A stretch of DNA of 64,000 nt, taken from the NCBI GenBank assembly GCA_020161145.1, contig JAIUPQ010000008.1, positions 62,001 through 126,000 on the forward strand, in the 5' to 3' direction. This DNA is from Pseudomonadota bacterium. GTDB lineage: Bacteria > Pseudomonadota > Gammaproteobacteria > Burkholderiales > Burkholderiaceae_C. The notes under the pieces were generated by a model. The model made no database searches, was not told where the DNA came from, and saw only the letters and a list, made by a program, of their open reading frames with translations. Below, one piece after another: positions 1 through 8,394 of the stretch (its first letter is position 1; every line of letters starts with the position of its first letter). The translations under genes and the position numbers were made by a program.

Positions 1-560
1 ATGTCGCCGCCAAACTCTTCGAGCCGCTTGACCGCCCAGGGGCTCATCACGCGGCTGAGGTAGCGGCGCGGAATGCCGTACTCGGCCTCCAGCACCGGAC
101 CGTCCTCGGCCGGGTCGAACAGGCCCAGCGGCGACTCGTTCACGGGCGAGCCCTTGATGGCGTAGAACGGCACCTGCTCCATCAAGGCCTTGAGCCGCTC
201 GGCGATGGAGCTCTTGCCGCCGCCCACCGGGCCCAGCAGGTAGAGGATCTGCTTCTTCTCCTCCAGCCCTTGCGCGGCGTGGCGGAAGTAGCTGACCACC
301 TGCTCGATGGCGTCTTCCATGCCGTAGAACTCGGCAAACGCCGGGTAGCGCTTGATGAGCTTGTTGGCAAAGATGCGCGAGAGGCGCGGGTCGTTGCGGG
401 TGTCCACCAGCTCGGGCTCGCCGATGGAGTTGAGCATCCGCTCGGCGGCGCTGGCGTAGGCCAGCGGATCGCGCTTGCATTCGGCCAGGTAGTCGGCCAG
501 CGACATCTCCTCTTCACGGGTGCGGGCGTAGCGCGAGAGGTAGTGGTTCATCACGTCCAT
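1..560 (-). CDS. prkA: PrkA family serine protein kinase, N-terminal part (cut by window edge)
   Basis: The visible 186 codons match the start of PrkA/YeaG, a cytoplasmic AAA-type serine protein kinase linked to stress and stationary-phase responses. After a short helical leader (MDVMNHYLSRYARTREEE) the sequence has the AAA core, with a Walker A-like loop in LLGPVGGGKSS near residue 120. The family is about 640 residues long, so roughly 70 percent lies beyond the left edge. Start: the ATG at 560-558 has a GGAGG-like ribosome site a few bases upstream. In relatives a YeaH/DUF444 gene and a SpoVR gene follow; they would lie outside the window. The name is secure; the substrate here is unknown. 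Confidence 0.9.
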   Translation of the reverse strand, partial: MDVMNHYLSRYARTREEEMSLADYLAECKRDPLAYASAAERMLNSIGEPELVDTRNDPRLSRIFANKLIKRYPAFAEFYGMEDAIEQVVSYFRHAAQGLEEKKQILYLLGPVGGGKSSIAERLKALMEQVPFYAIKGSPVNESPLGLFDPAEDGPVLEAEYGIPRRYLSRVMSPWAVKRLEEFGGD

Positions 561-831
561 GGGGTGCCTCCAGTTGGCAAGGGGAATGGGCTTCGCGGGC
601 CCGGATCAAGAACGTTTTGATGGCGTCCCGCTGAAGGAGGTACTGCGGGGTGAGGCGCCATCAAAGCGTCCTGTGGCCTTGACGTGATGAGCCCAGTCTG
701 CGCGCGTTGGCGGAGGGGTTAAAGCCCGATGTGCGGCGACATAGACCGGCAAATCTGCCTGGAGCGCCGACGTGGCGCATGCCCCCTCAACGCGGGTCTG
801 GGGTGCGGGGGGGACACAAAGGGCGGCAGGG
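561..831. other. Intergenic region between prkA and the fatty acid hydroxylase gene
   Basis: No convincing gene is seen on either strand. The region should hold the prkA promoter. A weak repeat, ATCAA at 605-609 and TTGAT at 617-621 separated by 7 bases, lies about 45 bases before the prkA start; its arms are too short to call an operator. No terminator with a T-tract is visible behind the hydroxylase gene. Confidence 0.5.
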
Positions 832-1701
832 TCAGGCGCGGCAGCAGGCCAGCACCTGGCGCCAGTAGGGCGCGCGCGACGGATCGCCATCGCCATCGCC
901 GTGGCCGAACAGGCCGATGCGCTGCGGCCGGCTGGTGGCAGTGGCCGCCTGGTAGGTGTGAAAAACCTGATCCCACAGCACCAGCGCACTGCCGTAGTTG
1001 GTGTGGGCTTCGGCCGGCTCGGCGGCATGGTGCCAGCGGTGAACCTCGTTGGTGCTGAACACCCGGTTCTGCCAGCCGTTGGCGGTGCGCACATTGGCGT
1101 GTTGCAGCATCAGCACCGGCTGGGTGAGCGCCAGCGCACCCAGCATCACCTCGGCCGGCGCGCCCAGCAGCAGCAGCGGCAAGGTGCTCACGGCCACGTT
1201 GAGCGCGTGGTTCAGTGGGTGAAAGCGCAGGCCGTTGAGCCAGTACAGCCGCTGCGCGCCGTGGTGCAGCACATGGAGCCGCCACAGCGCCGGCACCCGG
1301 TGGTGCAGCCGGTGCGAGGCGTACCTGGCCAGCTCCAGCCACAGCACGGCGGCCACCACCTGCACGGCCAGCGGCAGCGCAGCCAGCGGCCACGCCGCGC
1401 CGGCCTGCCGGCCCAGCAAGGCGGCGGCCACCAGCGGCAGCACGGCCTTGAGCAAGGGGTCGACGGCGGCGACCAGCACGGCGGCGCTCCACAGGTCGGT
1501 GGCGGTGTCGCCGTCGCCGCGCATCCAGGCGCGCTCGAACGGCAGCCAGCGCTCGAGGCCGGCGCCCAGCGCCAGCATGGCCGCGCTCCAGGCTGCGATG
1601 GCGGGCGCCAGCGGCCAGCCCAGCGCGTGGCCGGCCGCGAACACAGCGGCGCCGCCGCCGACGGCCAGCACATAGAGGTGACGGCTCAGGGCGTGCAGCA
1701 T
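832..1701 (-). CDS. Sterol desaturase / fatty acid hydroxylase family membrane protein
   Basis: A 289-residue membrane protein of the fatty acid hydroxylase superfamily, which are di-iron enzymes that hydroxylate or desaturate lipids. Hydrophobic segments fill residues 8-50 and 70-125. The histidine boxes that bind iron are visible: H130-RL-HH, H143-VL-HH, a histidine pair near 161-165 and H221-RW-HH. The length is normal for bacterial members. The start ATG lies inside the end of the ArsR-type gene, overlapping it by 16 bases, so the two are translationally coupled. The lipid substrate cannot be read from the sequence. Regulation by the adjacent ArsR-type protein is an inference from this arrangement. 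Confidence 0.85.
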   Translation of the reverse strand: MLHALSRHLYVLAVGGGAAVFAAGHALGWPLAPAIAAWSAAMLALGAGLERWLPFERAWMRGDGDTATDLWSAAVLVAAVDPLLKAVLPLVAAALLGRQAGAAWPLAALPLAVQVVAAVLWLELARYASHRLHHRVPALWRLHVLHHGAQRLYWLNGLRFHPLNHALNVAVSTLPLLLLGAPAEVMLGALALTQPVLMLQHANVRTANGWQNRVFSTNEVHRWHHAAEPAEAHTNYGSALVLWDQVFHTYQAATATSRPQRIGLFGHGDGDGDPSRAPYWRQVLACCRA

Positions 1702-2015
1702 GCGGGGCTCGCACGCAAGGCGGCGCCAGGCTGGCCCTGGCAGCAGTGGGCGCCGAGGTAGGCCAGCAGCGCACCCATGTGCGCGAACGAGGCGCGGTAG
1801 ATCAGGTTGCGCCCCTGGCGCTCTTGCGTGACCAGGCCGGCCTGCATCAGCTCCTTGAGGTGGAACGACAGCGTGGCCGCCGGCACCGCCAGGTGCGTGG
1901 CCATGGTGCCTGGCGTCAGGCCTTGCGGCCCGGTGACCACCAGAGCCCGAAAAATGAGCAGGCGCAGCTCATGCGCCAGCGCGGCCAGCGAGCGGATCAC
2001 GTCTTTGTCTTCCAT
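1686..2015 (-). CDS. ArsR/SmtB family transcriptional regulator with C-terminal vicinal cysteines
   Basis: A 109-residue winged-helix repressor. Residues 5-75 form the ArsR fold, with the recognition helix around VPAATLSFHLKELMQAGLV and the wing at ERQGRNLIYRA. The classical ELCVC metal site on the DNA-binding helix is absent. Instead the C-terminus has C91-C92 and C106-C107. A C-terminal vicinal pair plus a third cysteine (C95, C96, C102) is the As(III) site of the Acidithiobacillus ferrooxidans ArsR, so a thiophilic metalloid ligand is plausible. No arsenic resistance genes are nearby; the only partner is the overlapping fatty acid hydroxylase gene. The family call is firm and the ligand is inferred. 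Confidence 0.88.
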   Translation of the reverse strand: MEDKDVIRSLAALAHELRLLIFRALVVTGPQGLTPGTMATHLAVPAATLSFHLKELMQAGLVTQERQGRNLIYRASFAHMGALLAYLGAHCCQGQPGAALRASPACCTP

Positions 2016-2039
2016 ATTTCAAGTGTTATAGAAAAATGG
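2012..2039. promoter_or_regulatory. Inverted repeat over the arsR-type start codon, candidate autoregulatory operator
   Basis: CCATATTTC (2012-2020) and GAAAAATGG (2031-2039) are inverted copies with one mismatch, separated by 10 bases. The left arm contains the start codon of the ArsR-type gene. ArsR-family repressors bind such AT-rich dyads near their own promoters, so autorepression is the natural reading. This rests on position and symmetry only. Confidence 0.45.
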
Positions 2040-2051
2040 AATCTTTGCAAG

Positions 2052-2082
2052 AAAAAAACGCCACCGGTCCTGACCGGTGGCG
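2052..2082 (-). terminator. Rho-independent terminator of the Met-zincin protease gene
   Basis: Read leftward, a perfect 11-bp stem (arms 2059-2069 and 2072-2082, 2-base loop) is followed by seven T residues (A-tract 2052-2058 on the plus strand). It lies 12 bases after the protease stop codon and upstream of the arsR-type gene, so it separates the two leftward units. Confidence 0.9.
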
Positions 2083-2094
2083 CGGCGCGGGCGC

Positions 2095-4749
2095 TTACGA
2101 GCGCTGCATCTGTGCCGTCAGCGCCTGCGTCAGCCGGTCCAGGCTCTCTTGCAGGTGGGCGCGGGTGGCCACGTCGGCGCCGCCGCGCTGCACGGCCTGG
2201 CGCAGCTGGGCTTGCAGCTTGACGGCGTGCCAGCGCATCAGGCTGACGGCATCGGCCGGCGTGTCGCGGATGCCCGACAGCAGCATGGCCTGCATGCGGC
2301 GCAGGTGCTCGCGCTGCAGGTTGCGCCGCAGCGGGTCGATGGCCGCGCCCTGGCCGGCCTCGCTCCAGATGGCGGTCTGCAGGCTGCCGTACAGCTCATC
2401 GAGGCTGAAGGTGCTCTTGCGCTGGCCCTCGGGCAGGTAGCCGGGCAGCTCCAGCACGCGCTGGGCGGTGCCGGCGGCCAGCAGCTTGTCCAGCGCGCGG
2501 GTCTGCAACTGCGCCACGGTGGCGGCGATGTTGACCGGGCCGGCGCGCTCCCACTCCAGCGCGTCGGTGCCGGTGTGGGTCAGGAACTCGGGCTTGAACT
2601 GGAAGCTGTTGGCGCTGAAGAGGCCTGCCTGCAGGAACTTGAGCGCCGCACGCTGCTGGGCCGGATCGACCGGCCGGTAGGCCGGGCGGTTGGTGGTGGG
2701 GCCGTCGCGCACGATGAACATGCCGCCCACGTATTTGCTGACCAGCTCGGGCATGTCGCGCAGTTGCCGAAAGCCGCTGGCGATGACGCGGCGCGCACGC
2801 AGCGGGTCATCGCTGGGCTGTACGCCGCGCGCCTGCACGCGCTGCCACAGCTCTTGCGACAAGGCCAGGCGGCGGCCGTACCAGGCCAGCGGATCGGGGC
2901 CCAGGTCGAACCGGTTGACGGTGGGGTCGATGCCGGCCGGGCCGTCGGCATCGGCGTCGTCGGCAAACGCCAGCAGCGGCTCGGTGGCGCGGGCCGCAAT
3001 GCGCTGCAGCTGGGCGTTTTCGGTGGCGGCCTCCAGCGGCCGGTAGGCGTACTCGATGGCCCAGTAGTCGTAGGGGCCGATGGTGGTGTTGGTCAGCGTG
3101 CGCGGGGCTTCGCCGCGCAGCGGCAGGTTGGCGGCGTTGTAGTCCATCACCGAGGCCGAGATGCCGTGGGCATCGGTCCAGCTCTTGTCGGCCAGTTGCT
3201 GGGCGCTGAGCGTGGTGGAGGCCTTGAAGTTGTGCTTGAGGCCCAGCGTGTGGCCCACCTCGTGCATGATGACGTCGCGCACCACGGCCTGCACATAGGC
3301 CTCGGCCTCGGGGCCGTCGGGGGTGAAGTCGCCGCGTGCTTCCAGCAGGTCCAGCGCCATGTGCATTTGCGCAGCCGCGTCACCGGCGTAGGTGCAGGTG
3401 GCGTGGTCGGCGTGGTTGCCATGGGCCGTCTGGCCCTCGCTCAGGTCTTCGGCAATCAGCCGGCGGGCGCCGCGCGTGAACACGTCGCTCATGCCGATGT
3501 CGGCGTCGATGACCTCGCCGGTGCGCGGGTCGCGCTTGCTGGGGCCGATGGCAAAGCCCACGTCGGCACCGACGAACCAGCGAATGGAGGCGTGCTGGGT
3601 GTCCAGCGTGTCGAAGTCGGCGTCGTCGCCCTGCTGCTGCACGACGACGGCGTTCTTGATGCCGATCTGCTCGAACGCCTTGTTCCACTCCAGCACGCCG
3701 GCGCGCACGCTGTCGCGGTAGCGCGCGGGGATGTTGCGGTCCAGCCAGTAGGTGATGGGCTGCACGGGCTCGGAGAGCGCGGCGGCGGGGTCTTTCTTCT
3801 CCAGCCGCCAGCGCGAGACGTAGTGCACGCGCTGGTTGGGTTTGGTGTCGGTGGAGAAGTCGGTGAAGGCCTCGGTGAAGTGGCCCAGGCGCGGGTCGGC
3901 CAGGCGCGGGCGCAGGGCGGGCTCGGGCAGCTGGGTGAAGTTCAGCGTCAGCGCCACGAAGAGGCTGCGTGGGTCGGGCGTGGTCTTGGGCGGCGGCGGC
4001 ACGGGCATGGGCGGCGGCGTCAGCGGCGGTGCCGGGATGCGCGCGGTGGAAAAGTGCAGCCGGGTGTTGAGGCTGGTCATGCCGGCCACGGTGCGCACGC
4101 TGTCGAAGCTGGAGTTGCCCTTGTCCAGCGCAAACGGCAGCCGGAACGCCGCCTCCAGCCGGGTGCTGTAGCCGGGCAGGTCGGCCAGCAGCAGGCTGGC
4201 GTCCACCAGCACCGATTTGCGCTCGGGGTGGGCGGCACTGGCCACGGCGCCCGAGGCCAGCAGGCTGTCGGAGAAGGCCTGTTGCACGGTCAGCTGGGTG
4301 GCCAGATCGGTGCCGGCGCGGTAGTCGGTGTTCTTGGCAATCAGCTGCATGGTGTTGCCCACGCGGCGCCACTCCACCAGCCAGTCGCTGGCCATCTGGC
4401 TGGCATACAGGCCCCGCTCACCCACCGACTCGCGCACGCCGATGGTCAGCAGCATGGGCTTGCCGATACGGTCTTCGGCCAGCTCCAGCCACACCTTGTC
4501 GTCCTTGCGCCAGACGGGGATGAAGCCCTCGGTCTGCTTGGCGTCCTTGATGACGTCGGCAAACGGCTTGGGTGCCGACGGGTCGGGCTTGGCCGCAGCG
4601 GTGGCGCCGGATGCGGCGGCGGCCGGCGTGGCGGCTGCGGCGCTGCCGGGCGTGCCGGTGGTGGCGCAGCCGGCCAGACCGGCCAGGGCGGCCAGCGCAG
4701 CCAGCGACAGCAGATGCCGTGCGGGCCGGCTTGGGTTGTGTGCGTGCAT
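2095..4749 (-). CDS. Zinc-dependent metalloprotease of the Met-zincin / DUF5117-DUF5118 family, predicted lipoprotein
   Basis: An 884-residue secreted protease. From the ATG at 4749 the protein begins with a lipoprotein signal: basic residues, a Leu/Ala-rich core and the lipobox LAGC with Cys28, followed by a low-complexity Ala/Pro linker to about residue 60. An in-frame extension to 4836 is possible but would bury this signal, so I reject it. The zinc motif HEVGHTLGLKHNF is at residues 496-508 (H496, E497, H500, H506), and a downstream methionine turn region includes SASVMDYN. This is the metzincin pattern. The likely location is a lipid-anchored envelope or periplasmic site; the substrate is unknown. 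It is a single-gene unit with its own terminator. Confidence 0.88.
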   Translation of the reverse strand: MHAHNPSRPARHLLSLAALAALAGLAGCATTGTPGSAAAATPAAAASGATAAAKPDPSAPKPFADVIKDAKQTEGFIPVWRKDDKVWLELAEDRIGKPMLLTIGVRESVGERGLYASQMASDWLVEWRRVGNTMQLIAKNTDYRAGTDLATQLTVQQAFSDSLLASGAVASAAHPERKSVLVDASLLLADLPGYSTRLEAAFRLPFALDKGNSSFDSVRTVAGMTSLNTRLHFSTARIPAPPLTPPPMPVPPPPKTTPDPRSLFVALTLNFTQLPEPALRPRLADPRLGHFTEAFTDFSTDTKPNQRVHYVSRWRLEKKDPAAALSEPVQPITYWLDRNIPARYRDSVRAGVLEWNKAFEQIGIKNAVVVQQQGDDADFDTLDTQHASIRWFVGADVGFAIGPSKRDPRTGEVIDADIGMSDVFTRGARRLIAEDLSEGQTAHGNHADHATCTYAGDAAAQMHMALDLLEARGDFTPDGPEAEAYVQAVVRDVIMHEVGHTLGLKHNFKASTTLSAQQLADKSWTDAHGISASVMDYNAANLPLRGEAPRTLTNTTIGPYDYWAIEYAYRPLEAATENAQLQRIAARATEPLLAFADDADADGPAGIDPTVNRFDLGPDPLAWYGRRLALSQELWQRVQARGVQPSDDPLRARRVIASGFRQLRDMPELVSKYVGGMFIVRDGPTTNRPAYRPVDPAQQRAALKFLQAGLFSANSFQFKPEFLTHTGTDALEWERAGPVNIAATVAQLQTRALDKLLAAGTAQRVLELPGYLPEGQRKSTFSLDELYGSLQTAIWSEAGQGAAIDPLRRNLQREHLRRMQAMLLSGIRDTPADAVSLMRWHAVKLQAQLRQAVQRGGADVATRAHLQESLDRLTQALTAQMQRS

Positions 4750-4887
4750 GGGTTCAACCGAGGGAGGGTGGAAAGCCCGGGATTGTCCATGGCGCTTATG
4801 CGCCCTCCTATGGGGGATAGCCACAAGGGGCAGCATGGACCCGGGCCTGGGCCAGCCTGCGCAGGCCTAGGCCTACACTCGGGCGCC

Positions 4888-5472
4888 ATGCCGCCTACTC
4901 ACCTGCTGTACCTGCACGGCTTTCGCTCCTCGCCCCAGTCGACCAAGGCCCGGATGACCGGCCGCTGGCTGGCGGCGCACCGGCCCGAGGTGCACTGGTG
5001 GTGCCCGCAGCTGCCGCCGTCGCCGCACGCGGCCATGGCGCTGGTGATGCAGGGCATTGCCGACTGGCCCCGCGCGGGCATGGCCGTGGTGGGCAGTTCG
5101 CTGGGCGGCTTTTACGCCACGCTGGTGGCCGAGCACACCGGCTGCCGGGCGGGGCTGCTCAACCCCGCCATTGACCCGGCGCGGGATCTGGCCGCCTACA
5201 TCGGCGAGCAGCGCCAGTGGCATGCGCCCGAGGAGGCGTTTTATTTCAGAGCCGAGTACGTCGATGAGCTGCGGGCGCTGGCGCCGGGGGCCATCACCCG
5301 GCCCGAGCGCTACTTCGCCGTCATGGCCAAGGGCGATGAGGTGCTGGACTGGCGCGAGATGACGGCCCGCTATGCCGGTGCGCAGATCCGCCTGCTCGAA
5401 GGCAGCGACCACGCCCTCTCCGATTTCGATACCGACCTGCCGCACCTGCTGCGGTTTTTGCAACTGGCATGA
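4888..5472 (+). CDS. yqiA: YqiA/YcfP-type alpha/beta hydrolase (esterase)
   Basis: A 194-residue UPF0227-type hydrolase. The oxyanion-hole strand reads [11 protein letters not shown] near residue 5, the nucleophile elbow is [11 protein letters not shown] around residue 70 (GxSxG), an acid residue follows in [11 protein letters not shown] and the catalytic His lies in [10 protein letters not shown]. coli YqiA is an esterase acting on short acyl and palmitoyl-CoA esters; the natural substrate is unclear. The ATG at 4888 places the LYLHG strand at the usual distance. Its stop overlaps the region leading into the reductase gene, so the two are probably co-transcribed. A 12-bp palindrome (4863-4874) lies just upstream. 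Confidence 0.85.
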   Translation: MPPTHLLYLHGFRSSPQSTKARMTGRWLAAHRPEVHWWCPQLPPSPHAAMALVMQGIADWPRAGMAVVGSSLGGFYATLVAEHTGCRAGLLNPAIDPARDLAAYIGEQRQWHAPEEAFYFRAEYVDELRALAPGAITRPERYFAVMAKGDEVLDWREMTARYAGAQIRLLEGSDHALSDFDTDLPHLLRFLQLA

Positions 5473-5483
5473 AAGGCGCACCC

Positions 5484-6224
5484 ATGCGTTTGAAGGACAA
5501 AGTCAGCATCATCACCGGCGCCGCCCAGGGCATCGGATTGGCCACCGCGCGCAAGTTTGCCCGCGAGGGCGCCATCGTCGTCATTTGCGACATGCAGCCC
5601 AGCGGCGTGCAGGCGGCGGTGGCGGCCTGCGAGGCCGAGGGCGCCCGCGCGGTGGGCTATGTGCTGAACGTGGCCAGGCGGGCCGAGGTCGATGACATGG
5701 TGGCGGCCGTGCTGGCCCAGTTCGGCCGCATCGACGTGCTGGTCAACAACGCCGGCATCACGCGCGACGCGCGGCTGCAAAGCATGACGGTGGAGCAGTT
5801 CGACGCCGTCATCGACGTCAACCTGCGCGGCGTCTTCCACTGCGCGCAGGCGGTGGCCGGGGCCATGGTGGCGGCGGGCAGCGGCGTCATCCTCAACGCC
5901 TCCAGCGTGGTGGGCATCTACGGCAACTTTGGCCAGACCAACTATGCGGCGGCCAAGTTCGGCGTCATCGGCTTTACCAAGACCTGGGCGCGCGAGCTGG
6001 GCCCCAAGGGCGTGCGCGTCAACGCGGTGGCGCCGGGCTTCATCGAGACGCCCATCATCGCCTCCGTGCCCGAGAAGGTCATCGACCAGCTCAAGACCCA
6101 GGTGCCGCTGCGCCGCCTGGGTCAGGCCGACGAGATTGCCAACGTCTATGCCTTCCTGGCCAGCGACGAGGCCAGCTACGTCAACGGGGCGGTGTTGGAG
6201 GTATCGGGCGGCATGACCGTCTGA
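5484..6224 (+). CDS. fabG: SDR family oxidoreductase, FabG-like (3-oxoacyl-ACP reductase type)
   Basis: A 246-residue classical short-chain dehydrogenase. It has the NAD(P)-binding TGAAQGIG motif near residue 12, NNAG near 85, a catalytic Ser in NASSV near 138 and YAAAK (Tyr/Lys) near 151. It resembles FabG and the PhaB-type acetoacetyl-CoA reductases. I chose the ATG at 5484 because an AAAGG ribosome site precedes it; an ATG at 5469 that overlaps the yqiA stop codon is the alternative. No other fatty acid synthesis gene is adjacent, so this may be a paralogue rather than the essential FabG; the symbol is tentative. Confidence 0.8.
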   Translation: MRLKDKVSIITGAAQGIGLATARKFAREGAIVVICDMQPSGVQAAVAACEAEGARAVGYVLNVARRAEVDDMVAAVLAQFGRIDVLVNNAGITRDARLQSMTVEQFDAVIDVNLRGVFHCAQAVAGAMVAAGSGVILNASSVVGIYGNFGQTNYAAAKFGVIGFTKTWARELGPKGVRVNAVAPGFIETPIIASVPEKVIDQLKTQVPLRRLGQADEIANVYAFLASDEASYVNGAVLEVSGGMTV

Positions 6225-6225
6225 T

Positions 6226-6326
6226 ACGGCTCCGCAATCAAGGCGCCAACTTCGTTGCGTCGCCTTGCCGTGCTACAGCACTGTCTGCGGCGCCGCGCCT
6301 AGTGATCACCTTGATTGCGAAGCCGT
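6226..6326. repeat. 101-bp imperfect palindromic intergenic element (REP/MITE-like)
   Basis: ACGGCTCCGCAATCAAGG (6226-6243) and its reverse complement with one mismatch (6309-6326) bound a 65-base core. The core has smaller dyads, including GTGCT-AC-AGCAC and GGCGCC. The element starts one base after the reductase stop and ends 41 bases before the RNase gene. No T-tract follows, so a plain terminator is unlikely. I did not see another copy in this window, but could not search exhaustively. Confidence 0.7.
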
Positions 6327-6366
6327 CTGACGCCCGGCTGCGGGCCGCTGGGCGACAATCTCGCCC

Positions 6367-8394
6367 GTGAACTACGCCCTATTCGATGAGGCCGGCAAAT
6401 TCCTTGCCGGCCGTGTACTTTCCGAGTCCGACGCCTCGCTGCAGGTGGAGCTGGACTCGGGCAAACGTGTCAAGGTCAAGGCCGCCAACCTGCTGCTGCG
6501 CTTTGCCGCGCCGGCGCCGGCCGAGCTGCTGCACAGCGCCGCCGCGCGTGCCGCCGAGGTCGAGCTGGACATGGCCTGGGAATTCGCCCCCGAGGGCGAA
6601 TTCGGCTTTGAAGACCTGGCGCGCGACTACTACTCGGCCAGTGCCGATGCCACCTCGCAGGCCGCCATGCTGATGGCGCTGCACGGCGCGCCGCATTACT
6701 TCCGCCGGGCCGGCAAGGGCCGCTTCAAGAAGGCGCCCGAGGAAGTGGTCAAGGCGGCGCTGGCCGCCATCGAGCGCAAGGCGCAGGTGGCCGCGCAGAT
6801 CGACGCCTGGGCCGGCGAGTTGGTGGCGGGCCAATGTCCGGCGGCGGTGCGTGAGCAGCTCTACAAGATTTTGTTCAAGCCCGACAAGAACGCGCCCGAA
6901 TACAAGGCCGTGGTCGAGGCGGCCCGGCGCAGCCAGCGCGCGCCGCTGGCGGTGCTGACCGAGGCCGGCGCCATCGACTCGGCCTACCAGTTCCACTGGC
7001 GGCGGTTTCTGTTCGAGCAGTTCCCCAAGGGCTATGGTTTTGCGCCGCTGGCGGCGCCGGCCATCGGCGAGCTGCCGCTGGCCGAGGGTGTGCAGGCGTT
7101 CTCCATCGACGACTCGCAGACCACCGAGATCGACGACGCGCTGTCGGTGCGCGGCCTGGGCACGGGCGTGGTCACCTTCGGCATCCATATTGCCGCGCCG
7201 GGGCTGGCGTTTGCGCCCGATGCGCCGCTGGACAAGGTGGCGCGCGAGCGCCTGTCCACCGTCTACATGCCCGGCTACAAGCTCACCATGCTGCCGGACG
7301 ACGTGGTGCAGACCTACACGCTGACCGAAGGCCGCGACTGCCCGGCGGTGAGCCTCTACGTCACGCTGGATGAGGCCACGCTGGCGGTGCAGGCCAAGGT
7401 CACGCGCATCGAGCGCGTGCGCATCGCCACCAACCTGCGGCACGACCAGCTCGACGCCGTCATCACCGAGGCCAGCCTCAGCGGCGCGGCCGAGGCGGCC
7501 TACCCCTTTGCGCCCGAACTGGCGTTTGCGCACCGGCTGGCCCGCCACCTGAAGGCGGCGCGCGAGGTGGTTCGGGGCAAGCCTGAGACCTTCAACCGGC
7601 CCGACTACAACTTCCGGCTGGTGGGCCACACGGGCGAGCCCACGGGCGACGAGACGGTGCAGATCAGCACCCGCCAGCGCGGTGCGGCGCTGGACCTGAT
7701 CGTGGCCGAGGCCATGATTCTGGCCAACAGCAGCTGGGGGGCGTGGCTGGCTGAGCTGGGCGTGCCCGGCCTCTACCGCAGCCAGGCCAGCCTGGCGCCG
7801 GGCGTCAAGGTGCGCATGGGCACCAAGGCGCTGCCGCACGCCGGCATGGGCGTGGCCTGCTACACCTGGGCCACGTCGCCGCTGCGCCGCTACGTGGATC
7901 TGGTCAACCAGTGGCAGCTGATCGCCTGCGTGCAGCACGGCACCACCGCCGCACTGGCCGCGCCGTTCAAGCCCCGGGATGCGTCGCTGTTTGCCATCCT
8001 CAGTGCGTTCGATGCCGCCTACACGGCCTACAACGGCTTCCAGAACCAGATCGAGCGCTACTGGACGCTGCGCTGGCTGCAGCAACAGGCCGTGCAGGAA
8101 CTCAGCGCCAGCGTGCTCAAAGACGGTCTGGTGCGTGCCGACACGCTGCCACTGGTCTTCAAGGTGCCGGGGCTGGAGAGCCAGCCGCGTGGTACCCATG
8201 TGCGGGTGCGTGTGCAGCACATCGACCTGCTGACGCTGGAGCTGCATGCCGGCCTCGTGGCCGTGCTGACCGACCCGGCGGCTGAGGACGATGCGGGCGA
8301 GGATGAGGATGAGGCGCCCGCCGCCGGCCTGGCGCTGGCCATCGATGTGGCCGATGCCGAGGCGGCGCCAACGCCCGAGGCCGCCGCACCCTGA
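6367..8394 (+). CDS. RNase II/RNB family 3'-5' exoribonuclease
   Basis: A 675-residue RNB-domain protein. The catalytic core (about residues 235-560) contains the acidic motif SIDDSQTTEIDDALS that binds Mg2+ in RNase II and RNase R. The product trims RNA from the 3' end in the cytoplasm. The N-terminal part is not a recognisable cold-shock pair, and the last 50 residues are an acidic Ala/Glu/Asp-rich tail. It is shorter than RNase R (about 800) and close to RNase II. The start is a GTG; no ATG fits. It is the first of five genes joined by ATGA overlaps (RNB, TonB-like, aroE, mtgA, unknown). Confidence 0.85.
   Translation: MNYALFDEAGKFLAGRVLSESDASLQVELDSGKRVKVKAANLLLRFAAPAPAELLHSAAARAAEVELDMAWEFAPEGEFGFEDLARDYYSASADATSQAAMLMALHGAPHYFRRAGKGRFKKAPEEVVKAALAAIERKAQVAAQIDAWAGELVAGQCPAAVREQLYKILFKPDKNAPEYKAVVEAARRSQRAPLAVLTEAGAIDSAYQFHWRRFLFEQFPKGYGFAPLAAPAIGELPLAEGVQAFSIDDSQTTEIDDALSVRGLGTGVVTFGIHIAAPGLAFAPDAPLDKVARERLSTVYMPGYKLTMLPDDVVQTYTLTEGRDCPAVSLYVTLDEATLAVQAKVTRIERVRIATNLRHDQLDAVITEASLSGAAEAAYPFAPELAFAHRLARHLKAAREVVRGKPETFNRPDYNFRLVGHTGEPTGDETVQISTRQRGAALDLIVAEAMILANSSWGAWLAELGVPGLYRSQASLAPGVKVRMGTKALPHAGMGVACYTWATSPLRRYVDLVNQWQLIACVQHGTTAALAAPFKPRDASLFAILSAFDAAYTAYNGFQNQIERYWTLRWLQQQAVQELSASVLKDGLVRADTLPLVFKVPGLESQPRGTHVRVRVQHIDLLTLELHAGLVAVLTDPAAEDDAGEDEDEAPAAGLALAIDVADAEAAPTPEAAAP

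Noticed and set aside
605..621. ATCAA/TTGAT dyad before prkA as a regulator site
   Set aside because: Five-base arms with a 7-base gap are close to chance in this sequence, and the spacing does not fit FNR (4 bases).
719..1774. Alternative minus-strand frame over the fatty acid hydroxylase gene
   Set aside because: Low-complexity Arg/Ala translation; the 832-1701 frame has all the histidine boxes.
4863..4874. AGGCCTAGGCCT palindrome before yqiA
   Set aside because: A 12-bp GC-rich palindrome may arise by chance here and has no supporting promoter or known motif.
2077..5472. A 1131-codon open frame on the plus strand
   Set aside because: Most of it is the antisense of the Met-zincin protease, with Gly/Ala/Val-rich low-complexity translation. 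Only its last 194 codons (from 4888) are a real gene, yqiA.
6379..8247. A 622-codon minus-strand open frame across the RNase gene
   Set aside because: Antisense shadow without motifs; the RNB catalytic motif is on the plus strand.
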